A DNA stretch of 44,558 nucleotides from Hyphomicrobium sp. (lineage in GTDB: Bacteria > Pseudomonadota > Alphaproteobacteria > Rhizobiales > Hyphomicrobiaceae): assembly GCA_022841965.1 (NCBI GenBank), contig JALHQM010000013.1, positions 19,845 to 64,402 of the forward strand, given 5' to 3'. The notes under the pieces were generated by a model. That model was not told the origin of the DNA. It worked only from the letters and a program-made list of their open reading frames with translations, and ran no database searches. The position numbers were made by a program, and so were the translations under genes. This document shows positions 27,153 through 35,284 of this stretch, one piece after another. The stretch's first letter is position 1. The number at the start of each line of letters is the position of its first letter.

Positions 27153-28337
27153 TCACGCCGTCGGGGGCGGACCTAGACGTTGCGCAATGAAATCGGCGAT
27201 GGCGGCACTGTCGTCGAGGGAGAAGACGGGCAGTGGCCCGCTGTCTGTTTCGTGGTCGGTGGCGACGGCGATGATGTCCGGATCGGTTGCGGCAAGGGGG
27301 CGGCGATCCGCTTGGGCGGCGCGGCGGACTTCGATTTTCGGGATTGCCGCGGATTTGTAGCCTTCCACAAGGATCAGATCGGACGGTGAGAGCCGGGCCA
27401 AACTGTCTTTGAGACTGGGTGGCGGCGTCGATTGCAATTTTTCATCGATCGCCCATGCGTGCGGCCCCACGACGATGGCTTGCCAAGCGCCGGCGCGCCG
27501 GTGGCTGGCGCTGTCGGTGTCTGCGTCGTCGACGCGGAGGCCGTGGTGCGTGTGTTTGATGCTCGCGACTTTGAGGCCACGGCGTGTGAACTCTTCGATG
27601 AGGCGGACCGCTAACGTTGTCTTGCCGGAGTTTTTCCATCCGGCGATACCGATAACGGGTGGGATGGGTGACGCGATCACGGTGGGGTGCTCGTGGCTCA
27701 GCACAGCACGGGCTTGGGCCAAGTCGCGTGGGGTATTGGCGTTGAAGAACGGATCGATGTTGCGTCCGTTCAGATTGATGTCGGTGAAATCGACGGGGAC
27801 CGCTGCGTGGCGGGTGGTCCAATCCTGGACCTTGCGTGTCCCATCCCGAAGTGCGGCCGCAAGATCATCTGCGAGTGCCATGGGCCATAGCCCGATCACC
27901 GGATGCAATCCACCGCTCGACCGGGCGAGCGCAATAGGCGCCTCGGTTTCAATGAGTGCGGTGTGCAGCCGTTGGACCAAATTTGTGGGCAAGAAGGGGA
28001 CGTCGGTCGAGACACTGACGAGATGGGTTGTGTCCGGCGCGTTGGCGCGTGTCCAGTGTAGCCCGGCGAGAAGACCGGCCAAGGGACCTGCGAACCCGTC
28101 GATGCTGTCGGGGACCACGGGCAGGTTGAAGGTTGCGAAGCGCGCTGGGTCGCCGTTGGCGTTGAGGATAAGTTGAGAGGTCTGCGGCGCGAACCGTTCG
28201 ATGACATGACTGAGCAGCGGCTTGCCGCTCAGTTCAAGCAATCCTTTGTCACTCTGGCCGCCTGGGAATGCCTCGCGCATTCGGAGCGACCGACCGCCGG
28301 CCAGAATAAGGCCAACGGGTCTGGAAGGGGTCGACAT
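27153..28337 (-). CDS. mobAB: MobA-MobB fusion, molybdenum cofactor guanylyltransferase
   Basis: Residues 1 to about 215 are MobA, which adds GMP to molybdopterin to make the guanine dinucleotide cofactor. They contain the nucleotide-binding signature LAGGRSLRM (residues 12-20), then DKGLLEL after a 7-residue spacer, and the VSTDVPFLP segment. Residues about 225-394 are MobB, a GTP-binding partner with the P-loop GWKNSGKTTL, IKHTHHG, and LILVEGYKSAAIPKIEV. The join is a short linker, with no frameshift. The cofactor serves DMSO-reductase-type enzymes; none is in this window. The gene stands apart from the PII-like gene on the same strand. Confidence 0.92.
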   Translation of the reverse strand: MSTPSRPVGLILAGGRSLRMREAFPGGQSDKGLLELSGKPLLSHVIERFAPQTSQLILNANGDPARFATFNLPVVPDSIDGFAGPLAGLLAGLHWTRANAPDTTHLVSVSTDVPFLPTNLVQRLHTALIETEAPIALARSSGGLHPVIGLWPMALADDLAAALRDGTRKVQDWTTRHAAVPVDFTDINLNGRNIDPFFNANTPRDLAQARAVLSHEHPTVIASPIPPVIGIAGWKNSGKTTLAVRLIEEFTRRGLKVASIKHTHHGLRVDDADTDSASHRRAGAWQAIVVGPHAWAIDEKLQSTPPPSLKDSLARLSPSDLILVEGYKSAAIPKIEVRRAAQADRRPLAATDPDIIAVATDHETDSGPLPVFSLDDSAAIADFIAQRLGPPPTA

Positions 28338-28368
28338 CGCGCGTGTTCGATCTGCCTCGATTGATACG

Positions 28369-28396
28369 CTGGCTCCGGCGTATTGACGCCAGCCAG
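28369..28396 (-). terminator. possible terminator between the PII-like gene and mobAB
   Basis: CTGGCT (28369-28374) and AGCCAG (28391-28396) enclose GGCGT/ACGCC (28377-28381, 28386-28390), giving 11 bp with a CC bulge and a 4-nt loop. It lies between the end of the PII-like gene and the start of mobAB, both on the minus strand. No T-run follows. Confidence 0.35.
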
Positions 28397-28453
28397 GATC
28401 GTTCGATGCGCCGGTTCCGCAGCGATTGCAAGAGGGGGGGAAGGCCGTACCGT

Positions 28454-28768
28454 TTATGTAAAGTATTCGGCGCGAATGACCTGGACGTCCGAGACCGTGA
28501 CAATGCCGATCTGCCGCGAGACCAATTTGTAGAGTGGCTCGAGAACGTCGTCCATGCGCTGTTCGTCGACGATGCAGAAGATCATCACCAACGCACCGGC
28601 GCGTCCGACGACACCATCACGGTGCCAGGCACCGTCCTTGCCGCGGCCGGCGAGGACGGGGAGGACGGTGTAGCCGCTGACGTTCTGTTGGTCGAGAAGG
28701 TTCAGGACGCGCTGCATCAGCGGGGCCTCGACCATGATGTCTATGCGCTTTTTTAGGTGAGTTTTCAT
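28454..28768 (-). CDS. PII-like protein (SbtB type), partner of sbtA
   Basis: A 104-residue protein with the ferredoxin-like PII fold pattern: a first strand KKRIDIMVEA, a helix, the long hairpin containing AGRGKDGAWHRDG (T-loop region), LVMIFCIVDEQRMDDVLEPLYKLV, and a final strand IGIVTVSDVQVIRA. In cyanobacteria the SbtB PII-like protein binds adenyl nucleotides and controls SbtA. Here it directly follows sbtA (10 bp gap, GAGG site) in the same operon. It ends soon after the last strand and has no cysteine-containing C-terminal loop as in cyanobacterial SbtB. Ligand and mode of control are unknown. Confidence 0.8.
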   Translation of the reverse strand: MKTHLKKRIDIMVEAPLMQRVLNLLDQQNVSGYTVLPVLAGRGKDGAWHRDGVVGRAGALVMIFCIVDEQRMDDVLEPLYKLVSRQIGIVTVSDVQVIRAEYFT

Positions 28769-28778
28769 GGTCGGGGCC

Positions 28779-29744
28779 TCAGTGGAGCATGGCGGCGGCG
28801 GCGAGGTAGAGCGGGATTCCGAGGGTCAAGTTGAAGGGGAACGTAATGCCTAGTGATAGTGGAAGATAGATCGCTGGACGCGCTTCGGGAAGCGCGAGGC
28901 GGAGGGCTGCTGGAACGGCGATGTAGGATGCGCTCGCTGCCAGCGTGATCATCAGTGCCGTGCCGCCGACGGACAGACCCACAGCGAGAGCGGCCAGCGC
29001 TCCGAGTGCGCCGCCAATCAAGGGCATGTAGAGACCGAACAGGATGACGGGCCAGGTCAAATGGCGGCGCCCCTCGCGCAGGCCGCGGCCGGCGATGACG
29101 CCCATGTCGAGCAGGAAGAGGCAGAGAATGCCTTTGAAGGGGTCGACGATGAAGGGCGCAATTGCTTTCAAGCCGTCAGCGCCTGTGATGATGCCGATGA
29201 TGAATGAGCCGACGAGGAGCACGATGGAGCCGTTGAGCATCACTTCGCGCAGGGTCGCGGTGTCCATGCGTTTGTCGCCGGTATGGGCGAGCCAGAGGGC
29301 CGCCATGATGGCTGGCGTTTCCATGGCGGCCGCGACCGCGACCATGTAGCCTTCGAAGGGAATGCCGCTTTGTTCGAGGGCCTGGGTGGCGGCTAGAAAC
29401 GTGACGATCGAGATTGAGCCGTAGTGAGCAGCGACCGCTGCGGCGTCGACACGCGGCAGGTTGCTTGTGGTCATGAGAAGGCGGAACGCGATCAGCGGGA
29501 GCACCGCGCTCAGGATGATGCCGGCCACAATGGCGCCGGCCAGTTTGAGGTCGAGGCCGTTTTCAGCGACGCCCACACCCCCTTTGAACCCAATGGCCAG
29601 CATGAGGTAGAGCGACAAGCCCTTGGCGATGGCTTCTGGTATGGACAAGTCGGAGCGGGCAAGCGTGGCTGCAACGCCGAGCACGAAGAACAAGACCATG
29701 GGAGAGAGTAGGTTCGCGGCGGCGAGGTCCAGGGCCTGACCCAT
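28779..29744 (-). CDS. sbtA: SbtA-type sodium-dependent bicarbonate transporter (copy 2)
   Basis: Predicted inner-membrane bicarbonate importer, 321 residues, about ten hydrophobic helices. It has LSPMVLFFVLGVAATLARSDLSIPEA at the start and the paired ASASYIAVPAALRLALPEARPAIYLPLSLGITFPFN segment near the end, matching copy 1 at 7117-8103. The ATG has AAGGAG 11 bp upstream. It forms an operon with the PII-like gene and diverges from a LysR gene, as transporters of this type often do in autotrophic bacteria. Its position beside ccr and a carbonic anhydrase points to bicarbonate supply for CO2-consuming reactions. Confidence 0.88.
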   Translation of the reverse strand: MGQALDLAAANLLSPMVLFFVLGVAATLARSDLSIPEAIAKGLSLYLMLAIGFKGGVGVAENGLDLKLAGAIVAGIILSAVLPLIAFRLLMTTSNLPRVDAAAVAAHYGSISIVTFLAATQALEQSGIPFEGYMVAVAAAMETPAIMAALWLAHTGDKRMDTATLREVMLNGSIVLLVGSFIIGIITGADGLKAIAPFIVDPFKGILCLFLLDMGVIAGRGLREGRRHLTWPVILFGLYMPLIGGALGALAALAVGLSVGGTALMITLAASASYIAVPAALRLALPEARPAIYLPLSLGITFPFNLTLGIPLYLAAAAMLH

Positions 29745-29849
29745 ACAGCATTGCTCCTTTGGTTTCAGTCGCGCGGCATCGAAGCGGGAGTTGTGTTGCA
29801 GTGCGAAAGGATTTTAGGCGGGCTTCGATAGCTTCGCAATGTTCCTTAT

Positions 29850-29896
29850 GGAAATTGATAATGATCGGCCCTATCATTTTGTAAAGCAATGATAGG
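29850..29896. promoter_or_regulatory. LysR operator region between sbtA copy 2 and lysR
   Basis: CCTATCATT (29870-29878) and AATGATAGG (29888-29896) are a perfect 9-bp inverted repeat with a 9-nt spacer. The half-site AATGATnGG occurs a third time at 29860-29868, 28 bp upstream in direct orientation. GGAAATTGATA (29850-29860) is the complement of the 11-mer upstream of sbtA copy 1. The palindrome sits 8 bp before the lysR start, fitting autoregulation and shared control of sbtA. Confidence 0.7.
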
Positions 29897-29904
29897 ATGA
29901 AGCT

Positions 29905-30762
29905 ATGCCAAAAAGTCTCGTCAACCTCGATATCGACCTGCTGCGCACGTTCGCAATGATCGCCAAGGAGCGGAATTTCACCCGTGCGGCGGAGCGTCTC
30001 ATGCGTCAGCAATCGACGATGTCGCTGCAGATCAAGCGGCTCGAGGATGCTCTTGGCCACAGGCTTCTCGACAGAACGCCACGGTCGGTGGAGTTGACGC
30101 CCGAGGGTGAGGCGGTGCTGGCCTATGCGCAGAAGATTCTCGATCTCAATGATGAGGTGGTGTCTCTGACGCATGAACCGCAGATGCAAGGCGTCGTGCG
30201 GCTTGGTACGCCGGAAGACTTCGCCACGCAGCATCTTCCAGATATCCTCGCGCGCTTTATTCAGGCCTATCCGTCGGTCGCGCTTGAGGTTACGTGTGAT
30301 CTTACGCTTCATCTCGCGGAAGGCTTTAGAAAAGGGCAATTTGATATCGTTTTATTGAAGCGCGAGCGGTCGTCGGGGGGCGGCGGTGTGCGCGTTTGGC
30401 GGGAGCCGTTGGTGTGGGTTGCGGGCCAACACGACTATATCCATGCCAATGGGCCTCTGCCGCTCGTCGTGTCGCCGGAGCCGTGTGTGTATCGTAAACG
30501 GGCGACCGAATCGCTGCAGCGTGCGAAGAGGTCATGGCGCATTGCTTACACGTGTGCGTCGCTGGCCGGCTCAATCGCGGCGGTTAGGGCGGGGCTGGGC
30601 ATTGCCGTGTTGCCGAAAGAGATGGTTCCGGCGGGACTGCATGCGATCGACGGCGATCCGCTACCCGATTTGAAGGACACTGAAATCGCCCTTTTGGCTG
30701 GCGCCTCCGTGCGGCCGCCGGTGGCGAAACTCCGCGACCATATCGTGCGCTGCTTGGGATAA
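29905..30762 (+). CDS. LysR-family transcriptional regulator
   Basis: A 285-residue LysR-type regulator. The N-terminal winged helix-turn-helix (about 8-67) has IDLLRTFAMIAKERNFTRAAERL and the family-typical QSTMSLQIKRLEDALGHRLLDR. The C-terminal effector domain is complete, with GLGIAVLPKEMVPAGL near the end. It diverges from the sbtA-PII operon across 160 bp that hold a clear palindrome, and it lies 161 bp upstream of ccr. These genes are the natural candidates for its targets. A CbbR-like role, sensing a metabolite of CO2 use, is an inference from context. Confidence 0.9.
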   Translation: MPKSLVNLDIDLLRTFAMIAKERNFTRAAERLMRQQSTMSLQIKRLEDALGHRLLDRTPRSVELTPEGEAVLAYAQKILDLNDEVVSLTHEPQMQGVVRLGTPEDFATQHLPDILARFIQAYPSVALEVTCDLTLHLAEGFRKGQFDIVLLKRERSSGGGGVRVWREPLVWVAGQHDYIHANGPLPLVVSPEPCVYRKRATESLQRAKRSWRIAYTCASLAGSIAAVRAGLGIAVLPKEMVPAGLHAIDGDPLPDLKDTEIALLAGASVRPPVAKLRDHIVRCLG

Positions 30763-30779
30763 TGCTGGGGGCGGCTGAG

Positions 30780-30807
30780 ATTGATAAACTCAATCATGCA
30801 GATTGAG
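30780..30807 (+). promoter_or_regulatory. inverted repeat upstream of ccr
   Basis: CTCAATC (30789-30795), ATGCA, GATTGAG (30801-30807): a perfect 7-bp inverted repeat 117 bp before the ccr start. It is preceded by ATTGATAA (30780-30787), a core also seen in the lysR-sbtA operator region. There is no T-run behind it, so it fits an operator better than a terminator for lysR. Confidence 0.45.
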
Positions 30808-30923
30808 GGAATTCATTTCTCGCGACTGCAGCATTTTTCTACCGCTTAGAGTGGACTTTCGCCGGTGAGCGGACGGTCCGTCGGTCCCATGTCTTGATCT
30901 GGTCAATTCTAGGAGAGCACCCC

Positions 30924-32243
30924 TTGGGCAGAGATGCCACCGCGACCCTCTCCGAGCCACCGCTCGCCGCGCCGGCCATCTTGCCGGGATTGAAATCGCT
31001 CTATGACGTGGGCGAGATCCCGCCGCTCGGGCATGTGCCGGAGAAGATGTATGGCTGGTCGATCCGCCGGGAGCGCCACGGTCCGCCGGACACTGCGATG
31101 CAACTCGAAGTGTTGCCGACGTGGGAACTCGATAGCCACGACGTGCTCGTTTTCGTGATGGCAGCGGGCGTCAATTATAACGGGGTATGGGCTTGCCTCG
31201 GGCAGCCGATTTCGATGTTCGATGTGCACGGGGCTCCCTATCTCGTCACAGGGTCCGATGCGGCCGGTATCGTGTGGGCCGTTGGGTCCGCGGTGAAGCG
31301 GTGGAAGGTTGGCGACGAGGTTGTCGTTCATTGCAATCAGGATGACGGGGACGATGAAGAGTGCAATGGCGGCGATCCTATGCTGTCGCCGTCGCAGCGG
31401 ATCTGGGGCTATGAGACGGCTGATGGGTCGTTCGCGCAGTTTACCCGCGTCCAGGACCGGCAGCTGCTGCCGCGTCCGAAGCATCTGACCTGGGAAGAGA
31501 GCGCGTGCTACATGCTCACGCTTGCAACCTCGTATCGGATGCTGTTCGGGCACCGGCCGCATACGCTGAGGCCCGGCCACAACGTGCTTGTGTGGGGCGC
31601 ATCAGGCGGCATCGGCTCCATGGCGGTGCAGTTGTGCGCAACGGCTGGGGCGCATGCGATTGGCGTGGTGTCGGATGCCGACAAGCGCGATTTCGTGATG
31701 CAGCTTGGTGCGCGCGCGGTGCTGAACCGGAAAGATTTCAACTGCTGGGGGCAGATGCCCAAGGTCGGCACGGCTGAGTATCAGGCTTGGTTTAAGGACG
31801 TACGCCGGTTCGGCGCTGCCATCTGGGACATTACCGGCAAGGGCAACAACGTTGACATGGTGTTCGAACACCCCGGGGAATCTACATTTCCGGTATCGGT
31901 GTTTTGCGTGAAACGCGGTGGCATGGTCGTTATTTGCGCGGGCACCACGGGTTACAACCTGACGCTTGATGCGCGGTACCTGTGGATGCACCAGAAGCGC
32001 GTGCAGGGTTCGCACTTTGCCAATCTCAATCAGGCGTCACTGGCGAACCGGCTCGTGATCGATCGCCGGGTCGATCCGTGCCTATCGGAGGTTTTCTCTT
32101 GGGAGAATATTCCGAAGGCGCATATGCGGATGTATCGCAACGAACATAAGCCGGGGAATATGGCGGCGCTGGTGAGTGCGCCGCAAACCGGTCTACGGAC
32201 ATTCGAAGATGCGATCCAGGCAAGCCGGGCGCGGTTCGGTTGA
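30924..32243 (+). CDS. ccr: crotonyl-CoA carboxylase/reductase
   Basis: Reductively carboxylates crotonyl-CoA with CO2 and NADPH to ethylmalonyl-CoA, the key step of the ethylmalonyl-CoA pathway used to assimilate acetyl-CoA, including by methylotrophs. The 439-residue medium-chain dehydrogenase fold has the dinucleotide motif GASGGIGSMAVQ. It carries the motifs that form the CO2 pocket in characterised enzymes: NYNGV (near residue 84), GYET (Tyr163-Glu164) and GSHFAN (His364). I matched these to the Kitasatospora residues N81, F170, E171 and H365 from memory. The start is a TTG at 30924 with AGGAG 8 bp upstream; a TTG at 30894 has no such site. It is convergent with the carbonic anhydrase gene. 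Confidence 0.93.
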   Translation: MGRDATATLSEPPLAAPAILPGLKSLYDVGEIPPLGHVPEKMYGWSIRRERHGPPDTAMQLEVLPTWELDSHDVLVFVMAAGVNYNGVWACLGQPISMFDVHGAPYLVTGSDAAGIVWAVGSAVKRWKVGDEVVVHCNQDDGDDEECNGGDPMLSPSQRIWGYETADGSFAQFTRVQDRQLLPRPKHLTWEESACYMLTLATSYRMLFGHRPHTLRPGHNVLVWGASGGIGSMAVQLCATAGAHAIGVVSDADKRDFVMQLGARAVLNRKDFNCWGQMPKVGTAEYQAWFKDVRRFGAAIWDITGKGNNVDMVFEHPGESTFPVSVFCVKRGGMVVICAGTTGYNLTLDARYLWMHQKRVQGSHFANLNQASLANRLVIDRRVDPCLSEVFSWENIPKAHMRMYRNEHKPGNMAALVSAPQTGLRTFEDAIQASRARFG

Positions 32244-32256
32244 TGACTATGGCGTT

Positions 32257-32904
32257 TCAGCCAGCAGGTTCACCCATGCGGGTGCGGTAAATGTTTTCCA
32301 GTTGCTCGGGGTTTGTGATGCGGACGGCTAGGTCGCGCAGGAGACCGTCGCGTATGCTATAGATGAGACCGTGGACGGAAAGGTTTTGACCGTCGGCCCA
32401 AGCGTTTTGGACGATGGTGGTGTGGCAGACGTTCTTGACTTGCTCGATGACGTTTAATTCGCAAAGCCGGTCGCCGCGGGCGGTGAGATCGGTGATGGCA
32501 TCGAGTTCATCCTTGTGACGGGTGTAAATGTCCTTGATGTTGCGGAGCCAGTTGTCGATCAGGCCGAATTGCTTGCTGCCGCAGGCGGCGTGGACGCCAC
32601 CGCAGCCGTAGTGGCCACAGATGATGATTTGCTCGATCTTCAGAACTTCGACGGCAAATTGCATCACCGAGAGACAGCTGATGTCAGTGTGGACCACGAG
32701 ATTGGCCACGTTGCGGTGGACGAAAACTTCTCCGGGGGCGAGGCCGAGAATCTGGTTGGCGGGGACACGGCTATCGGAGCAGCCAATCCAGAGATATTTG
32801 GGGGTTTGTTGGGCCGCTAAGCGGGAAAAGTATTCAGGGTCTTTGGCGATCTGACTTTCGGCCCAGATTTGGTTGTTCTTAAAAAGCTTGGTCAGTTCGG
32901 CCAT
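32257..32904 (-). CDS. beta-class carbonic anhydrase
   Basis: Interconverts CO2 and bicarbonate. The 215-residue product has the beta-class zinc ligands Cys42, His98 and Cys101 (CSDSRV and GHYGCGG), with the Asp44-Arg46 dyad, and the normal length for the CynT/Can type. The ATG at 32904 matches the family start MAELTKLFKNNQIWAES; another ATG at 32922 is less likely. It converges on ccr with 13 bp between the stop codons. It could convert imported bicarbonate to the CO2 that Ccr uses, or trap CO2 as bicarbonate. Confidence 0.94.
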   Translation of the reverse strand: MAELTKLFKNNQIWAESQIAKDPEYFSRLAAQQTPKYLWIGCSDSRVPANQILGLAPGEVFVHRNVANLVVHTDISCLSVMQFAVEVLKIEQIIICGHYGCGGVHAACGSKQFGLIDNWLRNIKDIYTRHKDELDAITDLTARGDRLCELNVIEQVKNVCHTTIVQNAWADGQNLSVHGLIYSIRDGLLRDLAVRITNPEQLENIYRTRMGEPAG

Positions 32905-33142
32905 ATTGATCGCTACCCACATATGATGTCATTGCGGATATTGATGGGGCTGTGATGGCGCTGCAAGTTTGTTTTTTGGGCGACCGAGCGCCGGGGCCTC
33001 TTCCGTCACGGTGTTTTGCGGTCAATGGGCGCGGCGGGGAGCCCTAACTGGGGCTTGTACATTCTGTGGCGCGTTCCCATGTGCCTCAAACTGGGGGGCG
33101 TGCCGTGAGGCGGCCAAGTTCGCGTCGCATTGATGTGTCCAA

Positions 33143-33166
33143 CATACGTTCTGGCATATGTTCTGG
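33143..33166 (+). repeat. tandem 12-bp direct repeat upstream of the small membrane protein gene
   Basis: CATACGTTCTGG (33143-33154) is followed immediately by CATATGTTCTGG (33155-33166), with one mismatch. The pair ends 19 bp before the start at 33186 and could be a regulator site in the 281-bp gap between the two divergent genes (32905-33185). The rest of that gap shows nothing recognisable. Confidence 0.4.
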
Positions 33167-33185
33167 GGAATCATTGGAGGGGTCC

Positions 33186-33506
33186 ATGTCGGGATTTTGG
33201 AATTGGGGGCGCTCGACTGAGGGTGGCGCGGGTCTTTTCCCGGCGTCGCTTGAAGCTGCGGCTTTGTCCGATTGGATTAGGGCGCGGAAGTCCAACCTCC
33301 CGCAAACGCGACTGGGGCGGACGCTGCTTGGCCTTGTTTTGGTGTTCGGCGGTGTGTTGAGCTTTTTGCCGGTGCTGGGCATTTGGATGCTGCCGCTCGG
33401 CCTTGTAATCCTCTCCGTCGACTGGGCTTTTGTGCGACGGCGGCGGCGGCAGGCGGATGTGAAGTTCACGCGCTGGTGGAAGTCGCGGCAGGCGGCGCGT
33501 GCCTAA
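33186..33506 (+). CDS. small membrane protein, PGPGW-like
   Basis: A 106-residue protein with two close hydrophobic helices near its middle (TLLGLVLVFGGVLSFL and a second containing GIWMLPLGLVILSVDWAF), then a basic tail rich in Arg and Lys. The pattern LPVLGIWMLPLGL resembles the PGPGW putative transmembrane family, whose function is unknown; the match is tentative. The ATG at 33186 has a strong GGAGGGG site. The frame is open to 33066 without protein-like sequence. Its TAA overlaps the stop of the convergent allophanate hydrolase gene. Confidence 0.72.
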   Translation: MSGFWNWGRSTEGGAGLFPASLEAAALSDWIRARKSNLPQTRLGRTLLGLVLVFGGVLSFLPVLGIWMLPLGLVILSVDWAFVRRRRRQADVKFTRWWKSRQAARA

Positions 33507-35284
33507 GCGCGCTTCGATGCCAGCCACGCGCGCCAGCCGCCGTGCCGGGTGATGTCTTCGGCTCCTTGGATTGCGTGGCTTTCGCACAGGAAGCCTTTGG
33601 AGAGTGAACCGTCGGCGAGTTTGACGGTGCCGATGCCGAGAGGCGGCGGGATGAGCGCCACAAACGAGCCAAAGGCGGCGTCGTCCATATCCCAGATTTC
33701 GACCTCGATGTTGCCCGAACCTTTGCCGTCGCAGATGAGTCCGGGTTTTGACGGTGTCGTATTGGCCAGAGCATAGAAGCTGTAGCCGGGAGCCGTGCGG
33801 GTGGTGCGGACGAGGCGTGCGTTGCGTTCGATGAGTTGCGTGTTGAGCGGTTGACCCGTGAGGTGGGCGCCGACGACGGCGACCTGGATGCGCTTTGATG
33901 GTGTCGTGGGAATCGCGGGTGTGGATGCCAGAGGGAGCGATGTTGCGCCAAGTTTGATTTCGCCGAGAGAGCGATGGAGGGCGTCCCCAAGTACGGCGAG
34001 GCGTTTGTCATCGAAGGCGCGGCCCAGGACCGTGACGCCAACGGGGAGCCCGTTTTGGCGGAAGCCCGCAGGCACGGCGACGGCGGAGAGGTCCATGAGA
34101 TTGACGAAGTTTGTGTAGAGGCCAAGGTTTGAATTGAGGCGGATGGGATCGGCGAGAACCTCCGATGTTTTGTACGTCGTGGGTGTTGTCGGCAGGATCA
34201 TCGTGTCCATCTTTGCCCATTCTGCTTGCGCGCCGCGCGTCAGTCCGGCGAGGCGGTAGAGGCCTTGAAAAGCGTCGGCGGCTGTGATTTTTTCAGCGCC
34301 GAGAATGATACCGCGGACGACCTCTTGAATGGCGTTAGGCTTTTGGGCAGCAAACTCCTTGATGGCAGCTAAGCGTTCGGCGACCCAGGGGCCTTGGTAG
34401 AGGAGGTTTGCGGCTTCGCGGAAGGGTGTGAAATCGAAGGAAACGATTTCGCAGTCAAGCCCGCGCAGACGTTCGACGGCGAGGCCGTAGAGGCGCTCGG
34501 ATTCGGTATCCCCACAGAACTCGAGAGGGCATGAGGGCACACCAACGCGCAGGCCTTTGGGGAGGGGTTCGTAGGTGCTGAGTGGTTGTGTGCGGGCGTA
34601 GCTGTCTTCTGCGTCAAAGCTCGCGGTGATGTCAAAGACGCGCGCCACATCGGCGGTGGTGAGAGCGAAGATCGAGACCGTGTCTTGGGTGCGGCAGGCG
34701 GGGACAACGCCGCGCGCGCTCAAAAGGCCCTTGGTTGGTTTTAGGCCGACGATATTGTTGAACGCGGCAGGCACGCGGCCTGAGCCGGCTGTGTCGGTGC
34801 CGAGTGCGAATGAGACGAGGCCGCCGGCGACCGCGACGGCGGAGCCGGAACTTGAGCCGCCGGAGATGTAGTCGGCATCAAAGACGCTTGAGGGAATGCC
34901 GTAGGGCGAGCGCGTGCCGACGAGGCCGGTGGCGAACTGATCGAGGTTCGTTTTGCCGATGAGGATTGCGCCAGCGGCTTCCAGCCTTTCTACGACGCTG
35001 GCTGAGCGGGTTGGCGTGTATGCGAATTCGGGGCAGGCGCAGGTGGTGGGGAGACCCGCGACGTCGATGTTGTCTTTGACGGCGAAGGGGATGCCCCAAA
35101 GCGGACCCTTGGGGGCAGATTTTAGTTTGGCGAGAGCCGTGGCGCGCGCAACGAGTGTGATCCACACAGGGCGTTCGCCTTCGACGGTGATGCGATTGTA
35201 AATGCAGGTGAGGACGGCTTCGGGTGTCAGCGTGCCAGTGGCGTAGGCTTGCGTCAGGGTTGCGATGTCGAGGGAGACAATCAT
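33503..35284 (-). CDS. atzF: allophanate hydrolase (AtzF-type)
   Basis: Hydrolyses allophanate to ammonia and CO2, the last step of urea or guanidine breakdown by the carboxylase route. The 593-residue product has an amidase-signature domain: Lys70 in PFAVKDNID, the GGSSSGS cluster near residues 143-148, and nucleophile Ser168 in GTDTAGSGR. A C-terminal allophanate hydrolase domain (about 440-593) follows. The start at 35284 overlaps the carboxylase stop (ATGA), so the two are translationally coupled; the frame extends 21 codons further but not usefully. It is the last gene of the operon. Confidence 0.94.
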   Translation of the reverse strand: MIVSLDIATLTQAYATGTLTPEAVLTCIYNRITVEGERPVWITLVARATALAKLKSAPKGPLWGIPFAVKDNIDVAGLPTTCACPEFAYTPTRSASVVERLEAAGAILIGKTNLDQFATGLVGTRSPYGIPSSVFDADYISGGSSSGSAVAVAGGLVSFALGTDTAGSGRVPAAFNNIVGLKPTKGLLSARGVVPACRTQDTVSIFALTTADVARVFDITASFDAEDSYARTQPLSTYEPLPKGLRVGVPSCPLEFCGDTESERLYGLAVERLRGLDCEIVSFDFTPFREAANLLYQGPWVAERLAAIKEFAAQKPNAIQEVVRGIILGAEKITAADAFQGLYRLAGLTRGAQAEWAKMDTMILPTTPTTYKTSEVLADPIRLNSNLGLYTNFVNLMDLSAVAVPAGFRQNGLPVGVTVLGRAFDDKRLAVLGDALHRSLGEIKLGATSLPLASTPAIPTTPSKRIQVAVVGAHLTGQPLNTQLIERNARLVRTTRTAPGYSFYALANTTPSKPGLICDGKGSGNIEVEIWDMDDAAFGSFVALIPPPLGIGTVKLADGSLSKGFLCESHAIQGAEDITRHGGWRAWLASKRA

